From Priestia taiwanensis (GTDB taxonomy: Bacteria; Bacillota; Bacilli; Bacillales; Bacillaceae_G): DNA of 64,000 nt. Made by a program: the position numbers and the translations under genes. The stretch lies in NCBI RefSeq assembly GCF_014638355.1, contig NZ_BMFK01000002.1:310001-374000 (forward strand), in the 5' to 3' direction. The notes under the pieces were generated by a model. The model searched no databases. It saw nothing but the letters and a program-made list of their open reading frames with translations, and was not told the DNA's origin. Within the stretch, counting starts at the first letter, position 1. Each line of letters opens with the position of its first letter. Below are positions 35,461 to 44,524 of this stretch, piece by piece.

Positions 35461-35474
35461 TGTGACGCTTCACA
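35461..35474. promoter_or_regulatory. Inverted repeat upstream of adhP
   Basis: TGTGACGCTTCACA has 5-bp arms TGTGA/TCACA. The arms resemble Crp/Fnr or Rex half-sites, but the 4-base centre is shorter than the usual 6, so no regulator is assigned. Confidence 0.4.
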
Positions 35475-35565
35475 TATATAATTGTAATATATTTCCGGAA
35501 CGAATAAACTCTTCTATTGTTACAGGGAAATGAACATTATTTGGCAAAAATATGAACAAAATGGA

Positions 35566-35594
35566 TTGTCATTATACCTCGTTTCTCCCATACT
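35566..35594 (+). promoter_or_regulatory. Candidate promoter of the glycerophosphodiesterase gene
   Basis: TTGTCA (35566-35571), 17 bases, CATACT (35589-35594), 41 bases before the start codon. Confidence 0.55.
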
Positions 35595-35635
35595 GAAAAA
35601 GAAAGAATAACTCATTACAGAGAGGAAAGATACAT

Positions 35636-36367
35636 ATGGCGAAAAAACCACTTATTTTTGCCCATCGCGGGGTGAAAAGTACACATCCCGAAAATACGAT
35701 GATTGCATTTAAGGAAGCTGTCAATGTCGGTGCAGATGGTATTGAATTAGATGTTCAATTATCAAAAGACGGAGAAATCATCGTTATTCACGACGAAACA
35801 TTAGATAGAACAACAACCGGAAAAGGCGCTGTCCAAGATTATACATTAGAAGAATTAAAACAAATTGACGCCGGAGAAAAATTCAACACAGTATTTAAAG
35901 GCGAAACAATTCCGACATTACGTGAAGTATTCGAATGGGCAACAACAAACAAGTTACTACTAAATGTTGAACTAAAAAATGATGTTATCCATTACAACGA
36001 ACTTGAAGAAAAAGTAATCGCTTTAATAGAAGAATTCGAATTACATAGTCGTATCATTCTATCTTCCTTTAACCATCAATCAATTGCTAAATTATCCACA
36101 TTAGCACCCGAATTAGAACATGCATTGTTATATGAAGAGAAAGAAAATGAAATCGTCCAAAATATTCATCAAAACCGTGCGAACGGATTCCACCCAAACT
36201 TCAAATGGTTAACAGAAGAAATGATTAAAGAAGTTCAACAAGCAGGCTTCATTGTTCGTCCGTACACAGTAAATAATATGGCAGATGTACAACGAATGAT
36301 TGACTACGGGGTAGATGTTATTATTACAGACTATCCACAACAAGCAAAAGCATTGCTAGAAGCATAA
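35636..36367 (+). CDS. Glycerophosphodiester phosphodiesterase
   Basis: 243-residue cytoplasmic GDPD (no signal peptide), hydrolysing glycerophosphodiesters to glycerol-3-phosphate and an alcohol. Motifs: IFAHRGVKSTHPENT (catalytic His and the His-Arg metal site), GIELDVQLSKDGEIIVIHDE (Glu-x-Asp metal ligands and the second catalytic His) and NVELK. The TIM-barrel ends with RPYTVNNMADVQRMIDYGVD and DVIITDYPQQA. GAGAGGAAAGATAC precedes the ATG. It ends in a terminator shared with thrS. Confidence 0.94.
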   Translation: MAKKPLIFAHRGVKSTHPENTMIAFKEAVNVGADGIELDVQLSKDGEIIVIHDETLDRTTTGKGAVQDYTLEELKQIDAGEKFNTVFKGETIPTLREVFEWATTNKLLLNVELKNDVIHYNELEEKVIALIEEFELHSRIILSSFNHQSIAKLSTLAPELEHALLYEEKENEIVQNIHQNRANGFHPNFKWLTEEMIKEVQQAGFIVRPYTVNNMADVQRMIDYGVDVIITDYPQQAKALLEA

Positions 36368-36399
36368 AAAGGAGAAATGCGGCCGCATTTCTCCTTTTT
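36366..36399. terminator. Bidirectional terminator with a central NotI-type GCGGCCGC
   Basis: A 34-base perfect palindrome (17-bp arms) with AAAAA and TTTTT ends, centred on GCGGCCGC, between the convergent glycerophosphodiesterase gene and thrS. Confidence 0.93.
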
Positions 36400-36404
36400 C
36401 TATC

Positions 36405-38336
36405 TTATCGTCTTACTTCTTCTTTAATCATTTCTACAAATGATGCTAATGATACAGTCTCTGACTTCTGCTCACCGTATTTACGTACGTTTACGCCAGT
36501 TTCAGCAACTTCATTGTCACCTACCACAAGCATGTACGGAATTTTTTGCATTTGTGCTTCGCGAATCTTATAACCAATTTTCTCTTCACGGTGATCAAGT
36601 TCAACACGAAGTCCGGCCATTTGTAATTCTTCTTGTACTTTCTTCGCGTAGTCTAAATGCACGTTCGGAGATACTGGAATTACTTGTACTTGAACTGGTG
36701 CTAACCAAGTCGGGAATGCACCTTTGTACTCTTCGATTAAGAAGGCAACGAAACGTTCCATTGTTGATACAACGCCACGGTGAATAACTACTGGACGATG
36801 GTGCTTACCATCTTCACCGATATATGTTAAATCAAAGCGCTCTGGTAATAAGAAGTCTAACTGTACAGTTGATAATGTTTCTTCTTTACCTAACGCTGTT
36901 TTCACTTGAACATCAAGCTTCGGACCGTAGAATGCCGCTTCACCTTCTGCTTCGTAGTAATCTAAGCCTAGCTCATCCATCGCTTCTTTGATCATTACTT
37001 GTGCTTTGTTCCACATTGCATCGTCATCATAGTACTTCTCTGTGTCTTGTGGATCACGGTATGATAAACGGAATGAATAGTCATTGAAGTTGAAGTCTTT
37101 GTATACTTCAAGAACTAAGTTCACTACACGCTTTAATTCTTCTTTAATTTGGTCTGGACGAACAAAAATGTGTGCGTCATTTAATGTCATTCCACGTACA
37201 CGTTGTAACCCAGCTAATGCTCCTGACATTTCATAACGGTGCATTGTACCTAACTCCGCAATACGGATTGGTAATTCACGGTATGAGTGAATGTCGTTTT
37301 TGTATACCATCATGTGATGAGGGCAGTTCATTGGACGAAGAACTAAATCTTCATTATCCATTTCCATCGGAGGGAACATGCCATCACGGTAATGATCCCA
37401 GTGGCCTGATGTTTTGTATAATTCAACACTTCCTAATACTGGAGTGTATACATGATCGTATCCAAGACGAACTTCTTTGTCCACGATATAACGCTCAATA
37501 ACACGGCGAATTGTTGCGCCCTTTGGTAACCATAGAGGTAAACCTTGTCCTACTTTTTGAGAGTTCATGAATAAATCAAGTTCTTTACCTAATTTACGAT
37601 GATCACGCTCTTTCGCTTCCTCTAATAAACGTAAATGCTCATCTAATTCTGCTTTCTTGAAGAATGCAGTACCGTAAATACGTTGTAGCATTTGATTATC
37701 AGAGTTTCCACGCCAGTAAGCACCAGCGATGCTTAATAACTTGAATGCTTTCACTTTCCCTGTTGAAGGAACGTGTACACCACGACATAAATCGAAGAAC
37801 TCACCTTGTTCGTAAATCGACACTGCTTCACCAGCAGGAATTGCATCTAATAATTCAAGCTTTAAGTTATCATCGATTGCTTCGAAACGAGCTTGTGCTT
37901 CTTCACGACTTACTTCTACACGTGTGATTTCTAAGTTTTCGTTGATAATTTTTTGCATTTCTTTTTCGATTTTTACTAAGTCTTCTGGCTTGATTGACTC
38001 TTCCATTTCGATATCATAGTAGAAACCATTTTCAATAACAGGACCAATTCCGAACTTCACATCTTTGTAGATACGCTTAATTGCTTGCGCTAGAATATGA
38101 GCAGAACTGTGACGCATAATGTCTAGCGCCTCACCTGTTCCTTCTGTAATGATGCCAATACTTCCATCTACTTCAATTGATGTACGTAAATCGATTGGGT
38201 TACCATCTAATGTACCTGCAATCGCCTTCTTCTTTAAGCCTGGGCTAATTGATGCTGCGATTTCTTCTGTTGTGACCCCTTTTGGAAATTCCTTTACAGC
38301 CCCATCAGGGAATGTCATTTTTACTACTTCAGCCAT
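36405..38336 (-). CDS. thrS: Threonyl-tRNA synthetase
   Basis: 643 residues. N-terminal TGS domain ([20 protein letters not shown]), editing domain with HxxxH ([15 protein letters not shown]), then the class II catalytic core with its zinc Cys/His residues ([40 protein letters not shown]) and the anticodon-binding domain at the C-terminus. ATG 38334-38336 follows GAGGAGTGAATGAA. The frame extends 38 codons further into the T-box without a ribosome binding site and is not used. It is controlled by the Thr T-box. Confidence 0.98.
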   Translation of the reverse strand: MAEVVKMTFPDGAVKEFPKGVTTEEIAASISPGLKKKAIAGTLDGNPIDLRTSIEVDGSIGIITEGTGEALDIMRHSSAHILAQAIKRIYKDVKFGIGPVIENGFYYDIEMEESIKPEDLVKIEKEMQKIINENLEITRVEVSREEAQARFEAIDDNLKLELLDAIPAGEAVSIYEQGEFFDLCRGVHVPSTGKVKAFKLLSIAGAYWRGNSDNQMLQRIYGTAFFKKAELDEHLRLLEEAKERDHRKLGKELDLFMNSQKVGQGLPLWLPKGATIRRVIERYIVDKEVRLGYDHVYTPVLGSVELYKTSGHWDHYRDGMFPPMEMDNEDLVLRPMNCPHHMMVYKNDIHSYRELPIRIAELGTMHRYEMSGALAGLQRVRGMTLNDAHIFVRPDQIKEELKRVVNLVLEVYKDFNFNDYSFRLSYRDPQDTEKYYDDDAMWNKAQVMIKEAMDELGLDYYEAEGEAAFYGPKLDVQVKTALGKEETLSTVQLDFLLPERFDLTYIGEDGKHHRPVVIHRGVVSTMERFVAFLIEEYKGAFPTWLAPVQVQVIPVSPNVHLDYAKKVQEELQMAGLRVELDHREEKIGYKIREAQMQKIPYMLVVGDNEVAETGVNVRKYGEQKSETVSLASFVEMIKEEVRR

Positions 38337-38363
38337 TTCATTCACTCCTCTATTTTTGTGCAA

Positions 38364-38634
38364 TAAAAAACACTCCTCCCATAAAAAGGGACGAGTGTTA
38401 AAGTCGTGGTTCCACCCTTGTTTCAGCCAATATGACATAATCATACACATTAACTGCTCAAGATACGATAACGGTTTGTTCCGTCAGTAATTACTAAGCT
38501 AGGCCGTTCACTACTGAAGTTCAGAGGTGGTAAATTACTTTCTCGTATTAGGAAGCTCTCAACCAGTGTCTTCCCTCTCTGTGAATCGTAAAAAATAATT
38601 CGTGTCCTCATCAATACTTCTTTGTTCTATTATG
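38364..38634 (-). ncRNA. T-box leader of thrS (Thr specifier)
   Basis: T-box sequence AGGGTGGAACCACG at 38418-38405. Terminator stem ACACTCGTCCC/GGGAGGAGTGT followed by T6 (38398-38364). Specifier candidate ACC (38531-38529) directly precedes ACCTCTG, in exact register with TTC in the pheS T-box. Uncharged tRNA-Thr should promote readthrough into thrS. Confidence 0.93.
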
Positions 38635-38640
38635 TAAAAT

Positions 38641-38669
38641 ATTATATGCATTCTATTTTTAAAAATCAA
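38641..38669 (-). promoter_or_regulatory. thrS promoter
   Basis: TTGATT (38669-38664), 17 bases, TATAAT (38646-38641) on the minus strand, overlapping the end of ytxC. Confidence 0.7.
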
Positions 38670-39531
38670 GTTCCTTTGTGTACTTTTCCTCATTTTCTCC
38701 ACTTTTCGATCCCTGTATACGGTTTGTCAAAAAATCTTGCAGATTACAAATCGTTACCCTATCTTGAAAAACGTTCAATACAGTCACAATAAGTGGAATA
38801 TCAATTGTTTTCGTATACATATATATTTTGCGCGGCGCATAATAAATTAACGGAGCCAATACTTCTGTATCCATCCCATTCTCTTCATCTATACTATCTA
38901 ACATGGAACAATCTATTCGTTCGTACATATCGTCATACAACGTAAATCCATTCTCATATACAACATGGGCTATCGGTAATCCTTCTTCTACATCATTCAC
39001 CCTTGTCCGCAATTCATCGATAAGTACTTGATATTCTTGTTCTAATTGATACTCATCAATCGCTCGTTGCGTCACAAGCAATAAATGATGGATGTACGTT
39101 CTTAAGCGAAACTGAAAAAACCCTTCTATTGAAAACGAAATAGAGAACGACATAAAGTCCTCTAACGCATGCGTAATTTTCTTTTTCCTTGTAGAAACAA
39201 AATCACTACCCGATAAATCTTTTCGCTTTCCATATAAAATATCTTTTCCAATTGTAACAATATAATCAATTTCCTCTATATCTTCGTAATAGAACTGCTT
39301 TTGTAGTAAGGACGCCATCCATCTTGCTTCTTTCATCGTAACGATAAACTCAACTAGCGTGGGAACAATAATATTCTTCAAGCATGCTTTCGCTTGCTTC
39401 TTACACGAGACGTTCACTTTCTTCTCGTCTAATTTGACCTTCATATAATGAAAAGAAGTTATCTTCTTCATTAATAATCGTTCATACACAAACATTGCTT
39501 CATCTCGATCTTCAAATAAAATCGTCAGCAA
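38659..39531 (-). CDS. ytxC: Sporulation protein YtxC
   Basis: 290-residue YtxC-like protein, known only from spore formers and annotated as a putative sporulation protein. It begins MLTILFEDRDEAMFVYERLL (TTG start behind GGGAGGGGGC) and has the family segment EDFMSFSISFSIEGFFQFRL. It has no transmembrane segment. The molecular function is unknown. It lies between dnaI and thrS as in B. subtilis, although here an ABC transporter operon is inserted between it and dnaI. Confidence 0.88.
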   Translation of the reverse strand: MLTILFEDRDEAMFVYERLLMKKITSFHYMKVKLDEKKVNVSCKKQAKACLKNIIVPTLVEFIVTMKEARWMASLLQKQFYYEDIEEIDYIVTIGKDILYGKRKDLSGSDFVSTRKKKITHALEDFMSFSISFSIEGFFQFRLRTYIHHLLLVTQRAIDEYQLEQEYQVLIDELRTRVNDVEEGLPIAHVVYENGFTLYDDMYERIDCSMLDSIDEENGMDTEVLAPLIYYAPRKIYMYTKTIDIPLIVTVLNVFQDRVTICNLQDFLTNRIQGSKSGENEEKYTKELDF

Positions 39532-39584
39532 CTTGCCCCCTCCCTTTCACATACGCTTGTTCCATGTATATGAGAAGAGAACAC

Positions 39585-39632
39585 AAAAAATACACATCCG
39601 ACATTTCTTTTGCGTCAGATGTGTATTTTTTT
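39585..39632 (-). terminator. Terminator of the ABC transporter operon
   Basis: AAAAATACACATC(T)GAC paired with GTCGGATGTGTATTTTT around a short loop. T-rich on the minus strand, probably active on both strands. Confidence 0.85.
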
Positions 39633-39644
39633 CAGAGTATACTC

Positions 39645-40628
39645 TTATATATCACGCTTTAGGAACGTTACAAAAGAAAGAGCATAGAAAACAACAGCGT
39701 ATAGCACAAGTATTATAATAGAGAAGCCTAGTGTCATCCCTTTAACAACTGTTGCCCCTGCATAAATACTTCCCAGGTCTCCATGCATAAATAGAATATA
39801 CTTAGACCACTCATATCCTCTCAGTAAACCAAAAGTTAATCCACTAACAACAAAGTTCAAGAACATTGTAACACCGATAGAGGCCCCTACCGACTTCATA
39901 AGAATTGAAATGAAGAAAGCTAGCGCAACATAAGGAAGCAATTCAATAACTTCAAAACCAATCATTCTTCCTAGCTCAACAATTAAGCTACCCTCAACAA
40001 TTTTACCATCTACAATGTCTACTGTACGATACGTTTCTGCCACGAAACCTTCAAAGAATCCACCCACGATATATCCTAAAACAGCAGAAAAAATATAGAA
40101 GATAAGCGCTGCTAACAGTACCATCACTAATTTCGACATTAGAATTTGGAAACGGCTAACTGGACGAATTAATAAAAATTTAATTGTTCCAAACGCATAC
40201 TCTCTCGCAACACTAGTACTTGCATAAACAATGATCATTAAAAAAATAACAGAAGATACAAATTTCAATGAACCAAACATATGACCTATCGCACCTGTAT
40301 TTGTTGAGATATCATGTTCTAAATGATAAGCATTTTTTTGATAATCCTCAATATCGGGATTTTTCAACATTGGATCCTTTTCTATCGGAGTAGCAAGAAT
40401 TTGTTCTTTCGTCATTTGTAATCTTTGCTCAATCTCTTTATTATCTTCTATTATGGATGTTTTCCAATCCGATTTAGATTCTACCTTAGCTTCCTCTTTA
40501 CTCATCATCTTGCCAGCTACAGGTATACCAATAATTAATAACGCCAAAATTAAAAACGGCGCAATTGCAGACTTTGTTTTAAACATTTTAACAAATTCAT
40601 TCTTAATCAACTTAAAAAACTTAGACAA
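39645..40628 (-). CDS. ABC-2 type transporter permease
   Basis: 327-residue membrane protein with an N-terminal helix, a large extracytoplasmic loop (about 35-110) and five further helices. STSVAREYAFGTIKFLLIRP (about 133-152) is typical of ABC-2 permeases of the bacitracin/NatB type. TTG start behind GGGAGGAAATC, overlapping the upstream ATPase gene by 8 bases, which shows it is the partner of that ATPase. The likely role is export or defence against membrane-active compounds. The substrate is unknown. Confidence 0.88.
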   Translation of the reverse strand: MSKFFKLIKNEFVKMFKTKSAIAPFLILALLIIGIPVAGKMMSKEEAKVESKSDWKTSIIEDNKEIEQRLQMTKEQILATPIEKDPMLKNPDIEDYQKNAYHLEHDISTNTGAIGHMFGSLKFVSSVIFLMIIVYASTSVAREYAFGTIKFLLIRPVSRFQILMSKLVMVLLAALIFYIFSAVLGYIVGGFFEGFVAETYRTVDIVDGKIVEGSLIVELGRMIGFEVIELLPYVALAFFISILMKSVGASIGVTMFLNFVVSGLTFGLLRGYEWSKYILFMHGDLGSIYAGATVVKGMTLGFSIIILVLYAVVFYALSFVTFLKRDI

Positions 40629-41535
40629 TTTGATTTCCTCCCGTCTTCTCTAAGAATCTATCTTCTAATGACTTCTTCTCTTCCATGACACGGAATATCG
40701 CTATTCCTTCACTAGCTAATTTCGTAATGATTGCAGGGACTTGCTCATCCTCCAACGTTATTAACACTTTCTTCTCATGTACATCCGCAACAAGATTGAA
40801 GTCTTTTGCTAAAATCGCGCTTGCTTTCGCTGTATCATCTACTACTAATGCAAGTGTAACCTCATCTGTTTCACTTTCGATAATACGCTGATCTTCTACA
40901 AACTTACCATTTTGAATAATAATAATACGATCACACATTAATTCAACTTCTGATAGCAAGTGACTTGATACAAGGATAGAAATACCCTCTTCATTCGCAA
41001 TTTGTCGCATATATTCACGCATTTCACGAATACCAGCTGGATCCAAACCATTTGTTGGCTCATCCAGAATTAATACAGCAGGCTTATGAAGTAACGCCTG
41101 TGCAATACCTAGACGCTGGCGCATACCTAGTGAATATGCTTTTACTTTCTTGTCTAGTGCATTTGATAACCCTAATAATTCAACTACTTCTTTAATTCTC
41201 TCTTCTGTTACACCATCAGCCATACGAGCGTATTGCATTAAGTTATCGTATCCAGATAAGAACGGGTAGAACTCTGGATTCTCTAGAATTCCTCCAACGT
41301 GCGCTAGCGCTTTTGAACGCGCTGTTTTTACACTGTGACCGTTAATTGTTACGTCCCCTTCTGACATAGAGAACAATCCTACCATCATCTTCATCGTTGT
41401 TGTTTTACCAGCTCCGTTTGGTCCTAGTAATCCAACGATTTCACCTTTTCCTACTTGAAACGATAGATTGTCAACTAACGTCTTTGAACCGACGCGTTTC
41501 GTTACATTTTTCAACTCTAATACGTGTGTACTCAT
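40621..41535 (-). CDS. ABC transporter ATP-binding protein (BcrA-like)
   Basis: 304 residues. Walker A GLLGPNGAGKTTTMKMMVG, signature YSLGMRQRLGIAQALL (SLGMRQ, typical of the bacitracin/lantibiotic group), Walker B AVLILDEPTNGLDP and H-loop SSHLLSE, then a C-terminal regulatory segment of about 80 residues. GGAGGTAGAGGATAGAA precedes the ATG. It pairs with the permease directly downstream, as the second ATPase/permease pair of the GntR-controlled operon. Confidence 0.93.
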   Translation of the reverse strand: MSTHVLELKNVTKRVGSKTLVDNLSFQVGKGEIVGLLGPNGAGKTTTMKMMVGLFSMSEGDVTINGHSVKTARSKALAHVGGILENPEFYPFLSGYDNLMQYARMADGVTEERIKEVVELLGLSNALDKKVKAYSLGMRQRLGIAQALLHKPAVLILDEPTNGLDPAGIREMREYMRQIANEEGISILVSSHLLSEVELMCDRIIIIQNGKFVEDQRIIESETDEVTLALVVDDTAKASAILAKDFNLVADVHEKKVLITLEDEQVPAIITKLASEGIAIFRVMEEKKSLEDRFLEKTGGNQIV

Positions 41536-41552
41536 TTCTATCCTCTACCTCC

Positions 41553-42341
41553 TTAAATATCTTTACGTACCTTTAGTAAGTACGCAGTGCTATATATTAA
41601 TACAATGCACAAGTTAATTACTATAAAGAAATGTGCAAAGTTAAAGCCATAACTTACTGTTTCAACTATCTTTTCTTGCGATACTTCATATACAACAGTT
41701 TTTTCTTCTAACATAATTGCCGGGCAAATGTTTAACACCCAATTTGCGACAAAGAAGTCCAATGCAACAAAAACAATAAAAATGATTGCCATCATGCAGG
41801 CACGAAACTTCTTGCCTTTTATAACTAACTTAATTGCTGTATATGCGAAAAAAAGAAGCAATAAATATGCGCAACTTACGACAAGAGCTTCTACATGACT
41901 CACCATAACAGCGAAATAATTATCAAGCATCATTGATTCAATAATCCCTTTTTCCATACCATTCAAATCATCAAAGTTATAAAAAAGGGAATATACGTAA
42001 ATAGAGCCTATAAAATATGTAGCTGTAACACTCGAACAAATAAACCAAAATAATAACGGCGCTAAAATAAAAGATGTATCTTTCACCGGTAATAAGCACT
42101 TATAATAATTCGTGATATTTTCTCTATATAATTTGTACGAAACAATAAAGAGAATACACATGGCAACTACCCATAATACTAATGCAAAAAACAAATTCCA
42201 TGATACTTGCATAGAAGCAAATGGCACTTTCCAGATACGTAATCCTAGTAGCATTAATATTTGTAAGCTTACAATCCCTAGCAACAATCCACATAATAAA
42301 GGTACTTTCGCTTTAAAATGATATTTGAGCAACGTCAACAA
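41553..42341 (-). CDS. Predicted ABC transporter membrane subunit
   Basis: 262 residues with about six transmembrane helices. I see no firm family motif, but it overlaps the upstream ATPase gene (TTG start, 7 bases) and lies in an ABC operon, so it is most likely the permease for that ATPase. It is analogous to YtrC/YtrD in position only. Confidence 0.75.
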   Translation of the reverse strand: MLTLLKYHFKAKVPLLCGLLLGIVSLQILMLLGLRIWKVPFASMQVSWNLFFALVLWVVAMCILFIVSYKLYRENITNYYKCLLPVKDTSFILAPLLFWFICSSVTATYFIGSIYVYSLFYNFDDLNGMEKGIIESMMLDNYFAVMVSHVEALVVSCAYLLLLFFAYTAIKLVIKGKKFRACMMAIIFIVFVALDFFVANWVLNICPAIMLEEKTVVYEVSQEKIVETVSYGFNFAHFFIVINLCIVLIYSTAYLLKVRKDI

Positions 42342-43036
42342 TCTCCGTACACCTCCCGAAAGAGGTCATGAACCGATACTTTTCGTTTAAAGCGAATGTC
42401 CTCGACATTTTCATGAATAGCGATACTTCCGTCTTTCACGAAAATCACTTCATCAAAAATACGCTCAATATCCTTAATTAAGTGTGTAGAGATAAGCAAC
42501 GTACTCTCCTCATGATAAAACTCGATAATCGCATCCAAAATCTTCTCACGTGCGATTGGATCTACGCCACCAATCGGTTCGTCAAGCACATATAACTTCG
42601 CATCTCGCGATAATGCTAGCGTGAGTTGTAATCGCTCCATCATTCCTTTTGATAAATCTACAATCTTCTCTTGCTTATCTAACTTCATGAATGTAAGCAT
42701 CGCCTTAGCTTTCTCACTATTAAAATCTCTATAAAAGTCTTGAAAGAACGTTACAATATCCTCTACTTTCATCCATTTTTCAAAAGTCGCCTTATCCGGC
42801 ATGAACGAAACAATCGACTTTGTCTGATATCCTACTGGAATGCCATCGATGCTAACGCTTCCTTCTGTCGGTCTAGATAGACCTGCTAGCATTTTGCATA
42901 TCGTTGTTTTACCACTTCCGTTATTCCCCAATAACCCAACGATTTTCCCTGTTTCAATATGCAACGTAATGTTTTGTAGCACTTGTTTTGAAGCAAATTG
43001 CTTGCTAACATTCTCTATTTGCACACACAACCCCAT
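42335..43036 (-). CDS. ABC transporter ATP-binding protein (YtrB-like)
   Basis: 233 residues. Walker A GLLGNNGSGKTTICKMLAG, signature VDLSKGMMERLQLTLAL (LSKGM, the variant typical of YtrB-type ATPases), Walker B KLYVLDEPIGGVDP and H-loop STHLIKD. GAGAGGGAATAAG precedes the ATG. It follows the GntR gene immediately (1 base). The GntR-YtrB arrangement matches the start of the B. subtilis ytr operon, which responds to cell wall antibiotics. Confidence 0.92.
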   Translation of the reverse strand: MGLCVQIENVSKQFASKQVLQNITLHIETGKIVGLLGNNGSGKTTICKMLAGLSRPTEGSVSIDGIPVGYQTKSIVSFMPDKATFEKWMKVEDIVTFFQDFYRDFNSEKAKAMLTFMKLDKQEKIVDLSKGMMERLQLTLALSRDAKLYVLDEPIGGVDPIAREKILDAIIEFYHEESTLLISTHLIKDIERIFDEVIFVKDGSIAIHENVEDIRFKRKVSVHDLFREVYGDC

Positions 43037-43037
43037 C

Positions 43038-43415
43038 TTATTCCCTCTCCCTAGACTGATTATTTTCTACCGCACCTGTTATAACGTTAATAATTTCTTC
43101 TTTTGTGAACCCTAAAGAATACATCCCTTTTAAAAACGTCTGAATTAGCTCCTTTGACATTTCCCTTTTTATATCCATTATTTTCCCCCGTTCCTTCGTT
43201 ACATATCGTCCCATTCCTCTTTTCGTTTCCACAATACCTTCTCTCTCTAACTCTTGAAACGTACGTTGAACCGTATTGGGATTGATTTGAAGTTCCGTTG
43301 CTAACTCACGAACAGAAGGAATCTTATCTCCTTCTTTTAACTGGCCCGTCACAATTTGCTTTTTGATATAATACATAATTTGTATATAAATCGGTAAATT
43401 ATTGTCAAATTCCAC
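43038..43415 (-). CDS. GntR-family regulator (YtrA subfamily)
   Basis: 125 residues: a winged helix-turn-helix (PIYIQIMYYIKKQIVTGQLK, IPSVRELATELQINPNTVQR, then TFQELEREGIVETKRGMGRY) and a short C-terminal helical tail, the hallmark of the YtrA subfamily. It probably represses the transporter operon it opens. GTG start behind AGGAGGTATAG. A promoter and an imperfect operator-like palindrome lie upstream. Confidence 0.92.
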   Translation of the reverse strand: MEFDNNLPIYIQIMYYIKKQIVTGQLKEGDKIPSVRELATELQINPNTVQRTFQELEREGIVETKRGMGRYVTKERGKIMDIKREMSKELIQTFLKGMYSLGFTKEEIINVITGAVENNQSRERE

Positions 43416-43453
43416 ACCTATACCTCCTTTCCCTTTGGCAAATTCACCGCACC

Positions 43454-43477
43454 ACTGTACTACTTACATAATACACT
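43454..43477. promoter_or_regulatory. Candidate operator of the YtrA-like regulator
   Basis: ACTGTACTAC..ATAATACACT, an imperfect palindrome overlapping the -10 box of the operon promoter. Matching inner arms are GTA.TA and TA.TAC. Confidence 0.5.
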
Positions 43478-43496
43478 AATATTCAAACACTGTGAA
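43468..43496 (-). promoter_or_regulatory. Promoter of the GntR/ABC operon
   Basis: TTCACA (43496-43491), 17 bases, TATTAT (43473-43468) on the minus strand. Confidence 0.7.
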
Positions 43497-43558
43497 TACT
43501 ATTTTTACCATTTTTTATTTTTTTAAACAATCACGCACCTAAACATATACACACACAA

Positions 43559-43588
43559 AAGAGCATGCCGCTATCGACATACTCTCAT
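43559..43588 (-). terminator. dnaB-dnaI terminator
   Basis: AGAGTATGTCG paired with CGGCATGCTCT (some G-U pairs), followed by TTTTG on the minus strand. Confidence 0.7.
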
Positions 43589-43589
43589 C

Positions 43590-44522
43590 CTAATCTCGTC
43601 TATTTTTCCCCTGCAGTTCAATTGGATCTGCTAAATATTTAATCCGTTCCATAACACGAGCTGCTTTCATCTTTTCTTCTTCTCCGCGTTGTGTGTATGT
43701 TAAATGATGCAACAGTTGCTCAAAATTAAAGTTTGATGTAAAGAAAGTTGGTAAATTCTCGAGCATTCTAAATTGCAAAATTGTACCTAAAATGTCGTCG
43801 CGAACCCAACTTGACATTGATTCAGCTCCGATGTCATCTAGCATTAAAACAGGTACATTTTTTACAACCTCTAATTTTCCATTCAAGGAATTATCCTGCA
43901 TCGAGCTCTTTAGCTCTCGTAAAAACTCTGGTAGATACACAAGCATAGACGATACATTTCTCTCTGCCAACTCATTCGCGATTGCTCCGAGGATATACGT
44001 CTTCCCTACTCCAAATGAGCCGTATAAATACAAGCCTTTCATCTTCTTACCAGGTTCGTACTGTTGAACAAAGTCACTTGCAAAATCAATCGCTTGGAAT
44101 CTTCCTTTATCATCTAACGCCAAATCTGCTAGTGATGCTTGCAAGATATCCTTTGGAACATAAATGCTTTGAATTAGTGATTCATGTTTTTTACGTTCAT
44201 CTTGTCGTACCTTTGTCGGACAACGATCATACTGTACATCAATCATTTTCCCTTGAATAACTAAGTGTGGGTGATAGCCTTGAATCATATTTTTGCACGA
44301 AGCTAGATTCTCACATCCTTCACAATTTACACTTTGGCCAATATACTCATACAACTTCACTAAACTTCTATCGAGCATGTCTTGATTTATTTCTTCTCGG
44401 TGCTCCGCCAAAAACAACTGCACTTTCGGATGCACCAACACTTCTTGCTTCATCGCCTCATATCTCGCACGAAATGAATCATTTTGAATTAATTGTTGCA
44501 ATGATTGTCGTACTTTTTGCAT
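43590..44522 (-). CDS. dnaI: Primosomal protein DnaI (helicase loader)
   Basis: 310 residues, AAA+ ATPase that loads the replicative helicase DnaC in bacilli. The N-terminal zinc-binding region (about 65-100, with CEGCENLASC) binds the helicase. The AAA+ domain has Walker A YGSFGVGKTYILGAIA, Walker B VPVLMLDDIGAES and sensor FFTSNFNFE. GAGGGATAGTC precedes the ATG. It is encoded directly after dnaB. Confidence 0.97.
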   Translation of the reverse strand: MQKVRQSLQQLIQNDSFRARYEAMKQEVLVHPKVQLFLAEHREEINQDMLDRSLVKLYEYIGQSVNCEGCENLASCKNMIQGYHPHLVIQGKMIDVQYDRCPTKVRQDERKKHESLIQSIYVPKDILQASLADLALDDKGRFQAIDFASDFVQQYEPGKKMKGLYLYGSFGVGKTYILGAIANELAERNVSSMLVYLPEFLRELKSSMQDNSLNGKLEVVKNVPVLMLDDIGAESMSSWVRDDILGTILQFRMLENLPTFFTSNFNFEQLLHHLTYTQRGEEEKMKAARVMERIKYLADPIELQGKNRRD

Positions 44523-44524
44523 GA

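Noticed and set aside
35461..35474. Rex or Fnr box before adhP
   Set aside because: The centre between half-sites is 4 bases, not 6, so I list it only as an unassigned inverted repeat.
38337..38450. 38-codon N-terminal extension of thrS
   Set aside because: It lies in the T-box terminator region. The ATG at 38336 has the proper ribosome binding site and the TGS domain start.
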